Positions 18,136 through 27,860 of a stretch of 64,000 nucleotides of DNA are shown one piece after another. Below the pieces are notes generated by a model. The model ran no database searches. It saw only the letters and a program-made list of their open reading frames with translations, and was not told the origin of the DNA. The position numbers were made by a program, and so were the translations under genes. Origin of the DNA: Chryseobacterium sp. 3008163. Lineage in GTDB: Bacteria > Bacteroidota > Bacteroidia > Flavobacteriales > Weeksellaceae. The stretch covers positions 310,001 to 374,000 of the forward strand of contig NZ_CP033070.1 of assembly GCF_003669035.1 (NCBI RefSeq). The letters are read 5' to 3'. The stretch's first letter is position 1; every line of letters begins with the position of its first letter.

Positions 18136-19213
18136 TGTTGAATTGATTTTATCCCTGATTTAAGATGCTTTATTTCTTTATCAGGAAAGTGACTTTTTAA
18201 CAGTTTTAATGCTTTTTGGCTTCGAGCTCCTGAAGCACAGACAAAACAGATGGATGTGTAACAATTTAGTTTGTTCAGATTTTGTTCCAGTGAACTTAAC
18301 GGAATTTCTAAAGTCTTTGCTAATGCAATTTTAGGTTGTTCATCGCTTTCCCTTACATCTATCAAAATACTGTTGTTTTGATTTAAAAACGATATCAATT
18401 CCTGATGTGATTTTATGCTATTATCAAAACTGTTACAAAATTCATTATAATTAAAGTTCAGAAATTCTTGAATCGTTTTCGGTCCTGATTTTTCCGTACT
18501 TTCCTTAAAATTGATTTTCATTGACTCATAATTCTTCGTGTTGAAAACCAATAATTGGTGAATCAGAGTTTCGGGAGAGTCAATCAATAATTTGATAACT
18601 TCATTTGCCTGAAAAGTACCGATAACCGCCGAATGCGCAGGCAAAACTCCGGCTTCATTACAGTTCGGAACTTCATTCTGATTGGGTGGAACCGGGAAAA
18701 GATCCCGATAATTGGTGATTTGATTTTCCTTTTCCACATTAAAAACCGAAACCTGACCTTCATTCTGAAAAATAGAGGCATAGACCAAAGGTTTTTTCAT
18801 CAGATAGCAAGCGTCATTCAACAAATATCTTGTTGCAAAATTGTCTGTGCAATCTACCACTACATCAAAATTATGGATCATCGACAAAACATTTTTACCC
18901 GTTATCATTTCCTGAAATGCAATAATCTCAATTTCAGAATTAATTTTACTTAGATGTTCTACCGCGGTAATAACTTTGGGTAATCCTACATCTTGCTCTC
19001 TGTACAAAGACTGGCGATGAAGGTTTTCTAATTCTATTGTATCAAAATCTACTATACCTACTACCCCAACGCCCGTAGACACCAATATCTGGAGAACCGG
19101 GCATCCCAATCCACCTGCGCCGACCACCAATACAGATGAATGGGCGATTTTTCCTGTGCAGAAACTCCGAAATCCGGTAATATAATCTGCCTGTTGTATC
19201 GATTTAAATTCAT
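18132..19213 (-). CDS. moeB: MoeB/ThiF-type adenylyltransferase with rhodanese domain (frame interrupted near start)
   Basis: About 361 residues from ATG 19213. An N-terminal E1-like domain (NRYNRQIILPDFG, VVGAGGLGCPVLQIL, DFDTIELENLHRQ, VVDCTDNFATRYLLN) activates the C-terminal Gly of MoaD. A rhodanese domain (about residues 260-355) has ILIDVRESDEQP and a CVCASGARS active-site loop that can supply sulfur. The frame breaks in the five-T run at 19148-19152; a sixth T joins MNLNRYNRQ... to the Rossmann motif. The CxxC zinc ligands of classic MoeB/ThiF are not obvious. It follows moaD directly. Confidence 0.85.
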
Positions 19214-19225
19214 TATGTTTAAATT

Positions 19226-19459
19226 TTAACCACCTGAATATGGAGGCAATAAAGCTATTTCAGATACATTAGAGATTGCTTGAGTATTTTCTGCTTTAGT
19301 TCCGTTAACGGCGACCAAATAAGTCGTTTCTTTTAGTTTGGGGAATTCTTTTTCAAGCATCAATTTCAGTTCAGCAATGGATTTTATGTTTTCTAAAGAA
19401 AAATTATATTCATCCGTTGTAAAGATATCCGTGAGTTTTCCAAATATTTTAAGTTTCAT
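19226..19459 (-). CDS. moaD: Molybdopterin synthase sulfur carrier MoaD
   Basis: 77-residue ubiquitin-like protein ending in the diagnostic Gly-Gly (LLPPYSGG), which becomes the thiocarboxylate used by MoaE. The central segment LMLEKEFPKLKETTYLVAVNG and the final EIALLPPYSGG fit MoaD. It is placed between the TonB receptor gene and the moeB-like gene that would adenylate it. Confidence 0.92.
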   Translation of the reverse strand: MKLKIFGKLTDIFTTDEYNFSLENIKSIAELKLMLEKEFPKLKETTYLVAVNGTKAENTQAISNVSEIALLPPYSGG

Positions 19460-19470
19460 TAATTTAAATT

Positions 19471-21534
19471 TTAAAAATGATATCGCAATGCAGTTATAAA
19501 AGATCTTCCTTCTTTAGGATAGCCATAAGACAAATAATAATCTCTGTCCAATAAATTTCTGACACCAAAATCAAAGTTGACTCCTTTCACAATGTTTACC
19601 GATAATTTAGCATTAACCAACGTAAATTCGGGTGCCTGATCTCCTGTACTTGTTGTGTATCTTTTTCCATAAAATTCCATATTTACATTAAGTGTAGAGC
19701 GTAATTTTGGTACTTCCAATTTAGTATAAGCCATTAATTTATGATTCGGAACGTCGGTAAATTTTTCGTTACTACCTTCCGTTTTATCTTTCATATCGAT
19801 ATAGCTGTAGTTAGCTCCTAAAGTCATATTTTTAATCGGCATATATCCGAACGCCAGTTCATAACCCTGGAAAACGGCTTTGCCGATATTCACATTTTGA
19901 CTGACGGGGTTTCCGTTGTCTAAAGCGCCGACTGTTCTGGCAAAAATGGCATCTTTCACATTATTGATGAAACCTGAAACTTCATAGTTGAATTTGTTTC
20001 CCAACTTTGCAGAATAGGTGATATCATAAGCCCAGGTGTATTCTGATTTCAAATCCGGATTGGGAACCTGACTTCCGAATCGGCTTGAATATCTTTCTTT
20101 CTGAGAGGCAAATCTTGATCTTTTGGAAGCTGAAAGTGTGATTAAATGATTCTTTACAGGTTCCACAATAATTCCTCCTTTGTAATCGAAAGCGTGATCT
20201 GAACCTTTTGGAAAATCATACAGTACATTTTTTTCTCCTGTTTCAAAGTGAGTTCCGTATTCCTGAGCCTTGATATTATTTCTTGAATTGTAAGAAGCTC
20301 CCACTACGGCTTTTATCAATGAATTAATTGTCACGACATCCTCCACACCAACATAAAAAGTATTATCCCTATAATTTTGCTCAGGTTCACCTTCTTTAAA
20401 TTTTTGTCAGGTAGAGGTATTGGCTAAAATTTCCTCGTTATGTTCTTTATGAGAATCAAACTTATTATTAACAGAAAGTGTAATAACATTATTTTTAATC
20501 GCTTCGGTCGTTAAATTTAAAATTCCACCTAATGAATAATCGTCATAGACGCTTGAAAATGAAGAATTTTTGTTGAGCAAAGTATACTGATCGTCATCAT
20601 ATTGCTTCATTTTATTGTAATAGGTATCATAATATCCGGTAAAATTTAAAAAGGTTTTATTGGCAACCAAAGTTCTTGTTTTCAAATACATGCTTCTCTT
20701 ATCGTACGTCGGGTAATTTCTCCAGTTGCTGTTTCCTGCTTTCAATGCATTGGGAGCGATGTCTTTATCTGCATTTTGGGAAATGATGCTGAATGAATAT
20801 TCGTCCGTTTTGTTTGGCGTATAACCGAATTTTGCACTGAGCCTGACATCCATAGATTCGGAATTCACTCTTTCTAATGAAGGCTGCAACGGTGTTCCGT
20901 CAAATTTTCTTGAAATCAGATAATTATCAACTTTCAATAAAGAAGCAGAACCCATGATATAATATTTATCTTGTCTTGTTCCGATGTTGAGTGCCGTAAA
21001 ATAAGAATTCACTCCCGTTCCGTCTGCAAAACCAACGCCTGACTGCCCATCGATATCTAAAGCTTTTACAGGTTTTCTGGATACGATATTCACTGCTCCA
21101 CCCATCGTATTGGGTCCATACTGTACTGAAACCAAACTTTTTTCTACAGAAATACTATGAATATCAAAAGTTGTAAATCTGCTTAAGTCAAAATTACCGT
21201 CATAAGGTGTATAAATAGGAATACCATCAAAAAAAACAGGTGTTCTGAGTGAATTGAACCCTCTTACTAAAATACTTCCTTCATTTCTTGCACCCATTTG
21301 TGTGATGCTAACTCCGGGCAAAAGATTGACCGCATCTACGACGTTCGTTTTATTAAAATCCTGAATTAATTGTACATCCACCTTGTGAATAGGACCTTCA
21401 TTTTTATCTTTTCCAAAGATATTCACTTCCTGAATTTCATAATAATTCTTTAAGGAATCTACCTTTGGTTGTTCTTGTGCTAACATATTTACTGAAAGCA
21501 GAATTGCTCCTGCCACTACATAGTTCTTTTTCAT
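19471..21534 (-). CDS. TonB-dependent receptor in the Mo-cofactor operon (in-frame TGA)
   Basis: About 687 codons in one frame, interrupted by TGA at 20407-20409 between ILANTST and KFKEGEPEQNYRDNTF. A signal peptide ends VNMLAQ. The plug domain shows VVDAVNLLPGVSITQMG, GARNEGSILVRGF and GPNTMGGAVNIVSRKP, and the barrel ends in RYHF with the usual C-terminal Phe. The stop may be a base error, a nonsense mutation, or two compensating indels. It lies between mobA and moaD with almost no spacing, so its ligand may relate to molybdenum supply; this is inference only. Fe-siderophore transport is the default alternative. Confidence 0.82.
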
Positions 21535-21536
21535 TT

Positions 21537-22099
21537 TTATAAATTTTTATTGATTATAATTTCTGCAGCACGGAAGTTTTCCGGCGTATTTATATTTAAA
21601 AGTTGAGTTTCAAAACCATCATCATAATCAATATAATGAGCGTTTTGTTGCTGAAGGAAGCTGGTCATTCTGAGATTTTCATTTTTAATTGTTTCTTCTA
21701 GAGTACCGAGTACCGCCAGAGGATAAATACCCAAAACCGGATATATTTTTTCGCCATGACGCACCACATTAATTTTATTTTCAACCTTTTTTGAAGAAAA
21801 TCTTGAATTAAACCTGAAGAAACGAAGGGCATATCGCAACTGCAGACAAAAATATCTTCCCGGCAGAATTCTAAGGCGGAGTGAATACCCCCCATCGGAC
21901 CTTTTTGTATTGTAATATCTGTAATAATACCCTTCGAATTTGGATAATCTGTATGATTTCCTGATATAAAAACCTCTTCAAAAACAGAAGATAAATTATC
22001 AATAACATGCTGTATTACATATTTTTCACCCAACACCATCGAGGCCTTGTCTTGTCCCATTCTGGAGCTTTTGCCTCCTGCTAAAATGACTGCTTTCAT
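21537..22099 (-). CDS. mobA: Molybdenum cofactor guanylyltransferase MobA (frame interrupted once)
   Basis: About 188 residues. Start at 22099 (MKAVILAGGKSSRMGQDK, the nucleotide-binding signature). An upstream in-frame ATG at 22117 lies inside modE and is less likely. GPMGGIHSALEF and CDMPFVSSGLI are conserved. The frame breaks at the six-T run 21787-21792; a seventh joins DFLQK to KVENKINVVRHGEKIYPVLGIYPL. MobA adds GMP to Mo-molybdopterin to make the guanine dinucleotide cofactor of DMSO-reductase-family enzymes, as needed by the nitrate reductase-like protein of this window. Confidence 0.87.
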
Positions 22100-22106
22100 T
22101 TTGATT

Positions 22107-22430
22107 TTAGATTTCATCCTGAGAAAATTTGATAAAACATTCTTCTGCTGTTTTGAACTTTTCCACTATCAGTTTCCCATAATCTGTAAGTGAACTTTTC
22201 CCACCTGTTTTTCCGCCCACTTCCTTAATGACGATTTCTTTGGAAGAATTGGAATTAATATCTTTTACAATTCCCCACGCTTTTCGGTAAGGAATTTTTA
22301 AAACTTTTGCCGCTTCTGTGATAGAACCCAAATCATTGATTTGCTGTAAAAGCCGGGCTCTTCCAATTCCAATCTTTAATCCGGATTCGGTTTCAATCCA
22401 TATTCTGCCTTTGATTTTCAGACTTTCCAT
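22107..22430 (-). CDS. ModE N-terminal-domain transcriptional regulator
   Basis: 107-residue winged helix-turn-helix protein matching the DNA-binding half of ModE (GRIWIETESGLKIGIGRARLL, LGSITEAAKVLKIPYRKAWGIV, KTGGKSSLTDYGKLIVEKF). The molybdate-binding TOBE half is absent, so any Mo sensing would need another domain or partner. It overlaps moeA by 13 bases and runs up to mobA, so it is embedded in the operon it may control. Confidence 0.85.
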   Translation of the reverse strand: MESLKIKGRIWIETESGLKIGIGRARLLQQINDLGSITEAAKVLKIPYRKAWGIVKDINSNSSKEIVIKEVGGKTGGKSSLTDYGKLIVEKFKTAEECFIKFSQDEI

Positions 22431-23614
22431 ATTGTAACTTTCTCTCCTATATTAATTTCAGTTGCATTTTCAGGAAACTCTACCAGACAATTGGTCTGTG
22501 CAACAGAATCCATTTTATAAGATTCTTGTGCGTTGAGAATTTGCACACGACCTTTAGAATAGAAGGCTTTCAAAAACTGCGTCTGGTCTTTGCTTTTTTT
22601 CTTTGCAAAAGATTCTGAAATGGCAAAATCTTGTTCTTCATTAAAATCTTTCCGCCCGAAACAACCTAGTAAAAAGGGTTTTACATATTGATGATAGCAG
22701 GAAAAAACAGAAGCCGGGTTACCGGGCAATGCAAAAACAATTTTCTTGTTTAACTTACCGAAATACAGAGGTTTTCCTGGCTTTTGCTTGATTTTATAGA
22801 ATAATTCTGAAACGCCTGATTTTTCTAAAGCAGGTTTCACATAATCATAATCTCCTACAGAAATTCCCCCTGTAATTAGTAAAACATCCACCATTTCAAA
22901 ACCATTTTTTATGGCAGAAAAAGTAGCTTCTTCCGTATCTTCGACATGATTGATGAATGACAACTGATGATTAATTTCAGCCAAAGCTGATTGAAGCGTG
23001 TACGTATTAGAATTGTAGATTTCCCCATCCAGAAGAGGTTTCCCTATTTCCACCAATTCATCTCCTGTATAGAGTAGTCCTATTTTTAATTTTCTGTAAA
23101 CATCAATTCTGTCAATTCCAAATCCTGCTAAAAAACCTATAACCGCGTGATTGACAAATGTATTTTCATCTATTATTTTTGTTCCTACTTGAGTTTGAGA
23201 ACCTTTCAAACGGATGTTTTCTCCTTTTAAAATTTCATTACAATTAAATTGAATTTGGTCTTCAATCCTTATCGTTTTTTCCTGCATAATTACGGTATCA
23301 ACACCTTCAGGAATTTTTGCACCTGTGAAAATACGTACAGCCTCTCCCCGAGCAAGCTCAAAACTATTTTTTGATACTCCGGCAGGAATGATATGTTTAA
23401 CTTTTAATTCTGAAAAATCTGCTAAATCTTCAAATCGAAATCCGTAACCATCCATCGCAGAGTTATCAAAAGAAGGAACATCTAAAGTTGCCAAAATAGG
23501 TTCTGAGGTATAAAAACCTTGAGCTTCTAATAGTGAAACTGTTATTTTCTCTGTACGATAAATTTGTGTTTCGATTATTCTTTTAGCATCGGAAACAGGG
23601 ATGAAATATTTCAT
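22418..23614 (-). CDS. moeA: Molybdopterin molybdenumtransferase MoeA
   Basis: 398 residues, normal MoeA length. It inserts molybdate into adenylylated molybdopterin. Conserved motifs are LDVPSFDNSAMDGYGF (about residues 44-59), GEAVRIFTGAKIPEGVDTVIMQE, LLYTGDELVEIG, YNSNTYTL, ITGGISVGDYDYV and ALPGNPASVFSCYHQYV. It begins a tightly packed run (moeA-modE-mobA-TonB-moaD-moeB-moaE-moaCB). Confidence 0.94.
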   Translation of the reverse strand: MKYFIPVSDAKRIIETQIYRTEKITVSLLEAQGFYTSEPILATLDVPSFDNSAMDGYGFRFEDLADFSELKVKHIIPAGVSKNSFELARGEAVRIFTGAKIPEGVDTVIMQEKTIRIEDQIQFNCNEILKGENIRLKGSQTQVGTKIIDENTFVNHAVIGFLAGFGIDRIDVYRKLKIGLLYTGDELVEIGKPLLDGEIYNSNTYTLQSALAEINHQLSFINHVEDTEEATFSAIKNGFEMVDVLLITGGISVGDYDYVKPALEKSGVSELFYKIKQKPGKPLYFGKLNKKIVFALPGNPASVFSCYHQYVKPFLLGCFGRKDFNEEQDFAISESFAKKKSKDQTQFLKAFYSKGRVQILNAQESYKMDSVAQTNCLVEFPENATEINIGEKVTIWKV

Positions 23615-23676
23615 TTTGCAGATGTTTTTGAAAGTTTAAAAATTGAAGGTATAAAATTGTTTCTTATTAATCTCTC

Positions 23677-24276
23677 CTATTTCACTCGGTTTACTTCAAT
23701 GTTTTTCAGCCACTTTACGTGTCGTGGGCCGGTTTTGGTATCGTTAAGACTTACCACAATCATTTCTCCTTTTTCTTTAAGAGGCTGACCGTTTTGTTCA
23801 AATAATACGTACACCTTTTCACCTGTCGGACTATTGAATAACTCTGCCCAGGAAAATGTCGCTTTGTAATCATCCGATGCTCTTGCAACAATGTAAAAAT
23901 TTCGGTCTTTATGCTCCTGTTGTGCGATTTTTGCTTTCTCTAAAATATCTGTCAGAAGAACTCCTTTTGTTGTTTTAATGTCGTCTTTCGTAATCCCAGA
24001 TTGACAAACGATTTTCATGTCATTCAGTTCTTTCACATTCATTTTTTTTAAAGAATCGACTGTTAATGTCAATTGATTTACAACATCTCCAGTCACTTTT
24101 ACTTCTTTTGAAATGTATTTTAAGTCATCTTTTTCGTCGTGTTTGTGATTTTCTTTTTCAGAACTATTTTGTGAGGTTCGTGGTTGATTTTCGGTTACAA
24201 CAGTTTCAGATTTTTTGCATTGCAGTGTTGTGATTGCAATCATCGCAACAGCGATTAGCTTTGTTAATTTTTTCAT
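23677..24276 (-). CDS. Lipoprotein with SUOX-type molybdopterin-binding fold
   Basis: About 199 residues from ATG 24276, preferred because MKKLTKLIAVAMIAITTLQC is a clear lipoprotein signal; an ATG at 24312 would add 12 unneeded residues. A His/Glu/Lys-rich linker (KENHKHDEKDD) is followed by a compact oxidoreductase molybdopterin-binding domain: QLTLTVDSLKKM, MKIVCQSGIT with the Cys at the sulfite-oxidase Mo-ligand position, KGVLLTDILEKA, YKATFSWAELF and GPRHVKWLKNIEV. It is much shorter than sulfite oxidase and may not carry a full cofactor. Surface-exposed or periplasmic, and next to moeA. Confidence 0.78.
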   Translation of the reverse strand: MKKLTKLIAVAMIAITTLQCKKSETVVTENQPRTSQNSSEKENHKHDEKDDLKYISKEVKVTGDVVNQLTLTVDSLKKMNVKELNDMKIVCQSGITKDDIKTTKGVLLTDILEKAKIAQQEHKDRNFYIVARASDDYKATFSWAELFNSPTGEKVYVLFEQNGQPLKEKGEMIVVSLNDTKTGPRHVKWLKNIEVNRVK

Positions 24277-24364
24277 TGGTAATTGTTTAAAGATTTTATT
24301 TCTGAAAAGCATTATGCTTTTTGAAGTTTGTATTGGCTTATAGATTAATTATCCGGTAAGAACT

Positions 24365-25720
24365 TTATTTTTTAATCAGTTTTAGTGTAATTAAATTATC
24401 AATTCTAATAATGTATGCTCCGGTCGGTTGATTAGAAATATCAATTGAATAAGATTTTCCAGATATATTTTTAACTTTTTGTATAAGTTTTCCTGTTAAT
24501 GAGTAAACTTCTAAGCTGCTGTTATTAAAAAGATGATTAATCGTAAAGTAACCGTTTGAAGGATTTGGAGCCACAGTTGAATCTTTTTTCAAGCTTGTTT
24601 CTGACGTTGACAATGAACCATTTCTTTCTAATTTGATGAGTAGGACATCGTTATTTCCGTGGTGTGTTCCTGCGGAAATATTCGTCGACTTTGAACCTAA
24701 AGCAATTACAAAACCTCCATCTTCTGTTTCCGTTAAACTTCTCCCCCAGTCATAACCCATTCCTCCCAGTGATTTTTGCCATTCAATGGTTCCTGTTTCA
24801 TTCAGCTTTGCAATCCAACAATCAAATCCACCATTATTTCCGCTTACATTTCCGTTATTTGAGTTAGAATAACCTGCAACAATGTATCCTCCATCTAAAG
24901 TAGGTTGTGAAAAACGCCCATAATCGGAATTTGTTCCACCCAAAGATTTTTGCCATTCTATATTTCCAGCTGAATTAAGCTTGATAAACCAATAATCAAA
25001 ATCACCATGATTAGAAGTCAAATCACCATTGTTTGAGGTAGTTGTAGCTGCTACGATATATCCTCCATCTGAAGTATTTTGAATATATTCTGCTCCTTCA
25101 TATGCCGTTCCTCCGTAATTTTTCTGCCATTCTAAAGTTCCGTCTGAAGAAATTTTAAAAACCCATGCATCATAACTTCCTTTATTTTGAGTTAAATCTC
25201 CATTGTTAGAATTCGAGTCCCCTGCAACAATGTACCCTCCATCTCCAGTAGGTTCAATAAAATTGGCGGAATCGCTATTGGATCCTCCATACGTTTTTTG
25301 CCAGACCAAATCTCCATTTTGATTCAACTTTACAATCCAGGCATCTGTCCCTCCGTGATTTCCTGTGACATCTCCGTCATTTGAATTTGTTTCACCGGCA
25401 ATAATGTATCCTCCATCAGCCGTTTGTCTGATTGAATGTGCTTCTTCGTCCTGACTTCCTCCGAGTGATCTTTGCCACTGTATAGCTCCTAAGGGATTGC
25501 TCTTTACAACCCAAAAATCTTTTTTCCCATTATTGGATGTTAAATCACCGTTATTAGAATCAGAATCTCCTATAAATATATACCCTCCATCCGAAGTCTG
25601 CCTAATACTGATTACGTCATCATCTTTCGTTCCACCATAAAATTTCTGCCACTCAATTGCTGGTGTTTGGCCATAAGCCAGCCCCGCTATAGCCAAAGCG
25701 CATAGCATTAATTGTTTCAT
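24365..25720 (-). CDS. T9SS-secreted repeat protein
   Basis: 451 residues. A signal peptide (LCALAIAGLAYGQ) is followed by six or seven repeats of about 53 residues with the core WQKSLGGT...DGGYIVAG.SNSNNGD...WIVKLN, predicted to form a beta-propeller-like array. Residues from about 383 (APNPSNGYFTINH) to the end (LITLKLIKK) form a type A T9SS C-terminal sorting domain, so export and attachment through the type IX system are expected. It sits between moaA and the SUOX-type lipoprotein on the same strand; whether it serves Mo metabolism is unknown. Confidence 0.85.
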   Translation of the reverse strand: MKQLMLCALAIAGLAYGQTPAIEWQKFYGGTKDDDVISIRQTSDGGYIFIGDSDSNNGDLTSNNGKKDFWVVKSNPLGAIQWQRSLGGSQDEEAHSIRQTADGGYIIAGETNSNDGDVTGNHGGTDAWIVKLNQNGDLVWQKTYGGSNSDSANFIEPTGDGGYIVAGDSNSNNGDLTQNKGSYDAWVFKISSDGTLEWQKNYGGTAYEGAEYIQNTSDGGYIVAATTTSNNGDLTSNHGDFDYWFIKLNSAGNIEWQKSLGGTNSDYGRFSQPTLDGGYIVAGYSNSNNGNVSGNNGGFDCWIAKLNETGTIEWQKSLGGMGYDWGRSLTETEDGGFVIALGSKSTNISAGTHHGNNDVLLIKLERNGSLSTSETSLKKDSTVAPNPSNGYFTINHLFNNSSLEVYSLTGKLIQKVKNISGKSYSIDISNQPTGAYIIRIDNLITLKLIKK

Positions 25721-25795
25721 ATAATAAAATTTTTTGTTAGTTTATAGTAAAACCTGCCGTTATGTTTTTTTATCCTATCGGTGGCCAAATAAAAA

Positions 25796-26794
25796 TCAAC
25801 CTCCTATTTTTATCATACTTCTATTGACAATTTCATTGTTCTGTATATTTTCCATTTTAGAAAACTGTCCACCCTTTTCCTTGTGTTTTTTGAGGATTCC
25901 GAATTGGATGAGTTGTTTTAGATCTTCATTATTTCTTAAAGATTTCAGCAAATCAAATTCATCAGCTCCGAAAAGACAGTTTTTCATTTTCCCGTCAGAT
26001 GTGATACGAATTCGGTTACAACCTGCGCAAAATGAGTTGCTCATTGTAGAAATCAATCCGAAAACCCCTTTGCTTTCTGAGTTGATCCTATATTTTCTGG
26101 AAGTATCATTTTTATGGTCTTTTACTTTTTCATAAGTGAAGTGTTTGGAAACTAAACTCAGCATTTCCGAAATCGGAATCACTTTATTTTTCTCCCAGGA
26201 ATTTCCGGTAAAAGGCATAAATTCTATAAACCTCAACTCTATCGGATAATGATGCGAAAGTGCGATGAATTCTGGAATTTCGTCTTCATTGAAACCTCGC
26301 ATCATGACAACATTCAATTTTACATTAAATCCTCTTTTAATACTTTCTTTGATATTGTCCCAAACCGTTTGAAACAAATCTCTTTTCGTGATGTATTTGA
26401 ATTTTTCGCGGTCGAGAGAATCGATACTGATGTTAAGATTTTTCACGCCACATTCTTCAAATAAATCAAAATATTTGTGAAGCAAAACGCCATTTGTGGT
26501 GATTCCAATCCTTGCATTTAAGGTAGACATCTGGCGAATAATTGTTTCAAGATCACTTCTTACCAAAGGTTCGCCACCCGTAATTCTGATTTTATTGATA
26601 TTGAATTTTTGAACGAAAACTCTAGCAAGCTCATAAATTTCCTGACTATTCATCAACTCAATTGAAGGCGTACTTTTGAACGGCTCATCGGGCATACAAT
26701 ACAGGCAACGAAAATTACAGCTGTCAGTAATCGAAAGCCGGAGATAATCATGTTTTCTCCCGAAAGAATCGAGTAAATCAGTAGGATTTGTCAT
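25796..26794 (-). CDS. moaA: GTP 3',8-cyclase MoaA
   Basis: About 332 residues from ATG 26794 (MTNPTDLLDSFGRKHDYLRLS); a longer reading from 26845 starts inside the upstream gene. Radical-SAM cluster motif CNFRCLYC near residue 24; SAM-binding ITGGEPLVR; second cluster FCAGCNRIRITSDGKMKNC near residue 250. The very C-terminus ends in the Gly-Gly (KIGG) needed for activity. It catalyses the first step of Mo-cofactor synthesis together with MoaC. It overlaps the preceding small membrane protein gene by 17 bases. Confidence 0.95.
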   Translation of the reverse strand: MTNPTDLLDSFGRKHDYLRLSITDSCNFRCLYCMPDEPFKSTPSIELMNSQEIYELARVFVQKFNINKIRITGGEPLVRSDLETIIRQMSTLNARIGITTNGVLLHKYFDLFEECGVKNLNISIDSLDREKFKYITKRDLFQTVWDNIKESIKRGFNVKLNVVMMRGFNEDEIPEFIALSHHYPIELRFIEFMPFTGNSWEKNKVIPISEMLSLVSKHFTYEKVKDHKNDTSRKYRINSESKGVFGLISTMSNSFCAGCNRIRITSDGKMKNCLFGADEFDLLKSLRNNEDLKQLIQFGILKKHKEKGGQFSKMENIQNNEIVNRSMIKIGG

Positions 26795-27062
26795 CGTTTT
26801 CTGTTTTTGAATTTTTGATTTGCCCTGTCGGAATATCGGGTACATATCTCAGAAAGAAAATTGTACACATAAAAATAACCACTGAGCCAATTGCCGAATA
26901 CCAAGCAAAATCAATATGCTCTTTGTCTAACGCTTTATTGATAGTTCCAAACAAAAGCCACATCTGTAAACTGACCAGCAAAATGTAAATACTAATGATG
27001 GCAACCAACATTTCGTTGACGCGGAAGGTTACTTTTTTTATAGGTTTCTTTCGTACAGACAT
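26778..27062 (-). CDS. Small two-helix membrane protein
   Basis: 94 residues with a basic N-terminus and two hydrophobic segments (about residues 19-39 and 52-72), ending in a charged tail. It resembles small DUF6755-like proteins, but this is from memory and uncertain. Position between the Rieske gene (260 bases upstream) and moaA suggests an accessory role for the respiratory module, perhaps assembly. Confidence 0.65.
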   Translation of the reverse strand: MSVRKKPIKKVTFRVNEMLVAIISIYILLVSLQMWLLFGTINKALDKEHIDFAWYSAIGSVVIFMCTIFFLRYVPDIPTGQIKNSKTENDDKSY

Positions 27063-27220
27063 TTCTTTTCAGTTTTAATAATTTTATTTCAATTACGATG
27101 GGCTTTAGGCCAAACTTATTTTTTGTCTAAAACCAGTGTTTATTATAGTCTTCAAAAACGGGTAAAAGTCCGTTTACATCGATTTTTACTTGATTTCTCT
27201 GTAATTTTCAACAGTGAATT

Positions 27221-27312
27221 GTTGCAACCCGGCTTGAGCGGAAATCCTTTTTTGCGTTGGGAAAAGCCTTGGCAAAAAGATTGGGAGCGGAAGACGGAAT
27301 AGTTGCCCAAAT
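27221..27312. repeat. Candidate dispersed intergenic repeat
   Basis: The 260-base gap after the Rieske gene holds an atypically GC-rich block. On the minus strand it contains CTTCCGCTCCCAATCTTTTT and, about 50 bases on, GGATTTCCGCTCAAGCCGGG. I recall very similar blocks scattered between genes in Flavobacteriia genomes, but copy number cannot be checked here. No ORF or tRNA fold was found in it. Confidence 0.4.
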
Positions 27313-27322
27313 AATTATCGTT

Positions 27323-27850
27323 CTAACCGTGACCGTGAGTTTCTTTAGTTTCTTTAGCGAAATCTGTCACGTAAATTTTATCTTCTTTTATCACAACCGT
27401 TAATTGTGGAAGCGGTCTTGGCGGCGGACCTTGAATCACAGAACCATCGTCTGGATTGAAAAAACCGTGGTGACAAGGACATTCTATTATTTTTTCTTGA
27501 TGATTGTACAAAACAGAACACGATAAATGAGTACATTTCTGCTCAAAAACTTTCCATTTATCTTCTGCGAGACGAATGAGCATATAGGGAACCCTATGAT
27601 TCTCATTGATGTAGAAAGTTCGCATTCCTCCGACTTCCAAATCAGTGGTTAATCCTACAAAATATTCACCAATAGTTTCTTCTTTTCTAAAATGATTAAA
27701 CACCGGAACCGCCACGTTCGCCAATGCTAAAGTACCTGAAAAAAAGGTGATTAGTTTAATAAATTCTTTGCGAGACACATAGGCTGCTTCTCGTTTTTTT
27801 ATAGGAAAATCAGCTTTCCAGGCGGGGATTTTTTTATTATCTTCTGACAT
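27323..27850 (-). CDS. Rieske [2Fe-2S] protein with Tat-like anchor
   Basis: 175 residues. A twin-arginine-like motif, SRKEFIK (about residues 26-32), precedes a hydrophobic anchor (about 31-52). The Rieske domain has CTHLSC (about 106-111) and CPCHHGFF (about 124-131), giving two Cys-x-His pairs for the [2Fe-2S] cluster, then a GPPPRPLPQL Pro loop. Such anchors usually place the domain in the periplasm. It sits directly after the polyferredoxin gene, so it should belong to the nitrate-type complex. Confidence 0.9.
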   Translation of the reverse strand: MSEDNKKIPAWKADFPIKKREAAYVSRKEFIKLITFFSGTLALANVAVPVFNHFRKEETIGEYFVGLTTDLEVGGMRTFYINENHRVPYMLIRLAEDKWKVFEQKCTHLSCSVLYNHQEKIIECPCHHGFFNPDDGSVIQGPPPRPLPQLTVVIKEDKIYVTDFAKETKETHGHG

Positions 27851-27860
27851 TGTTGTAGGT

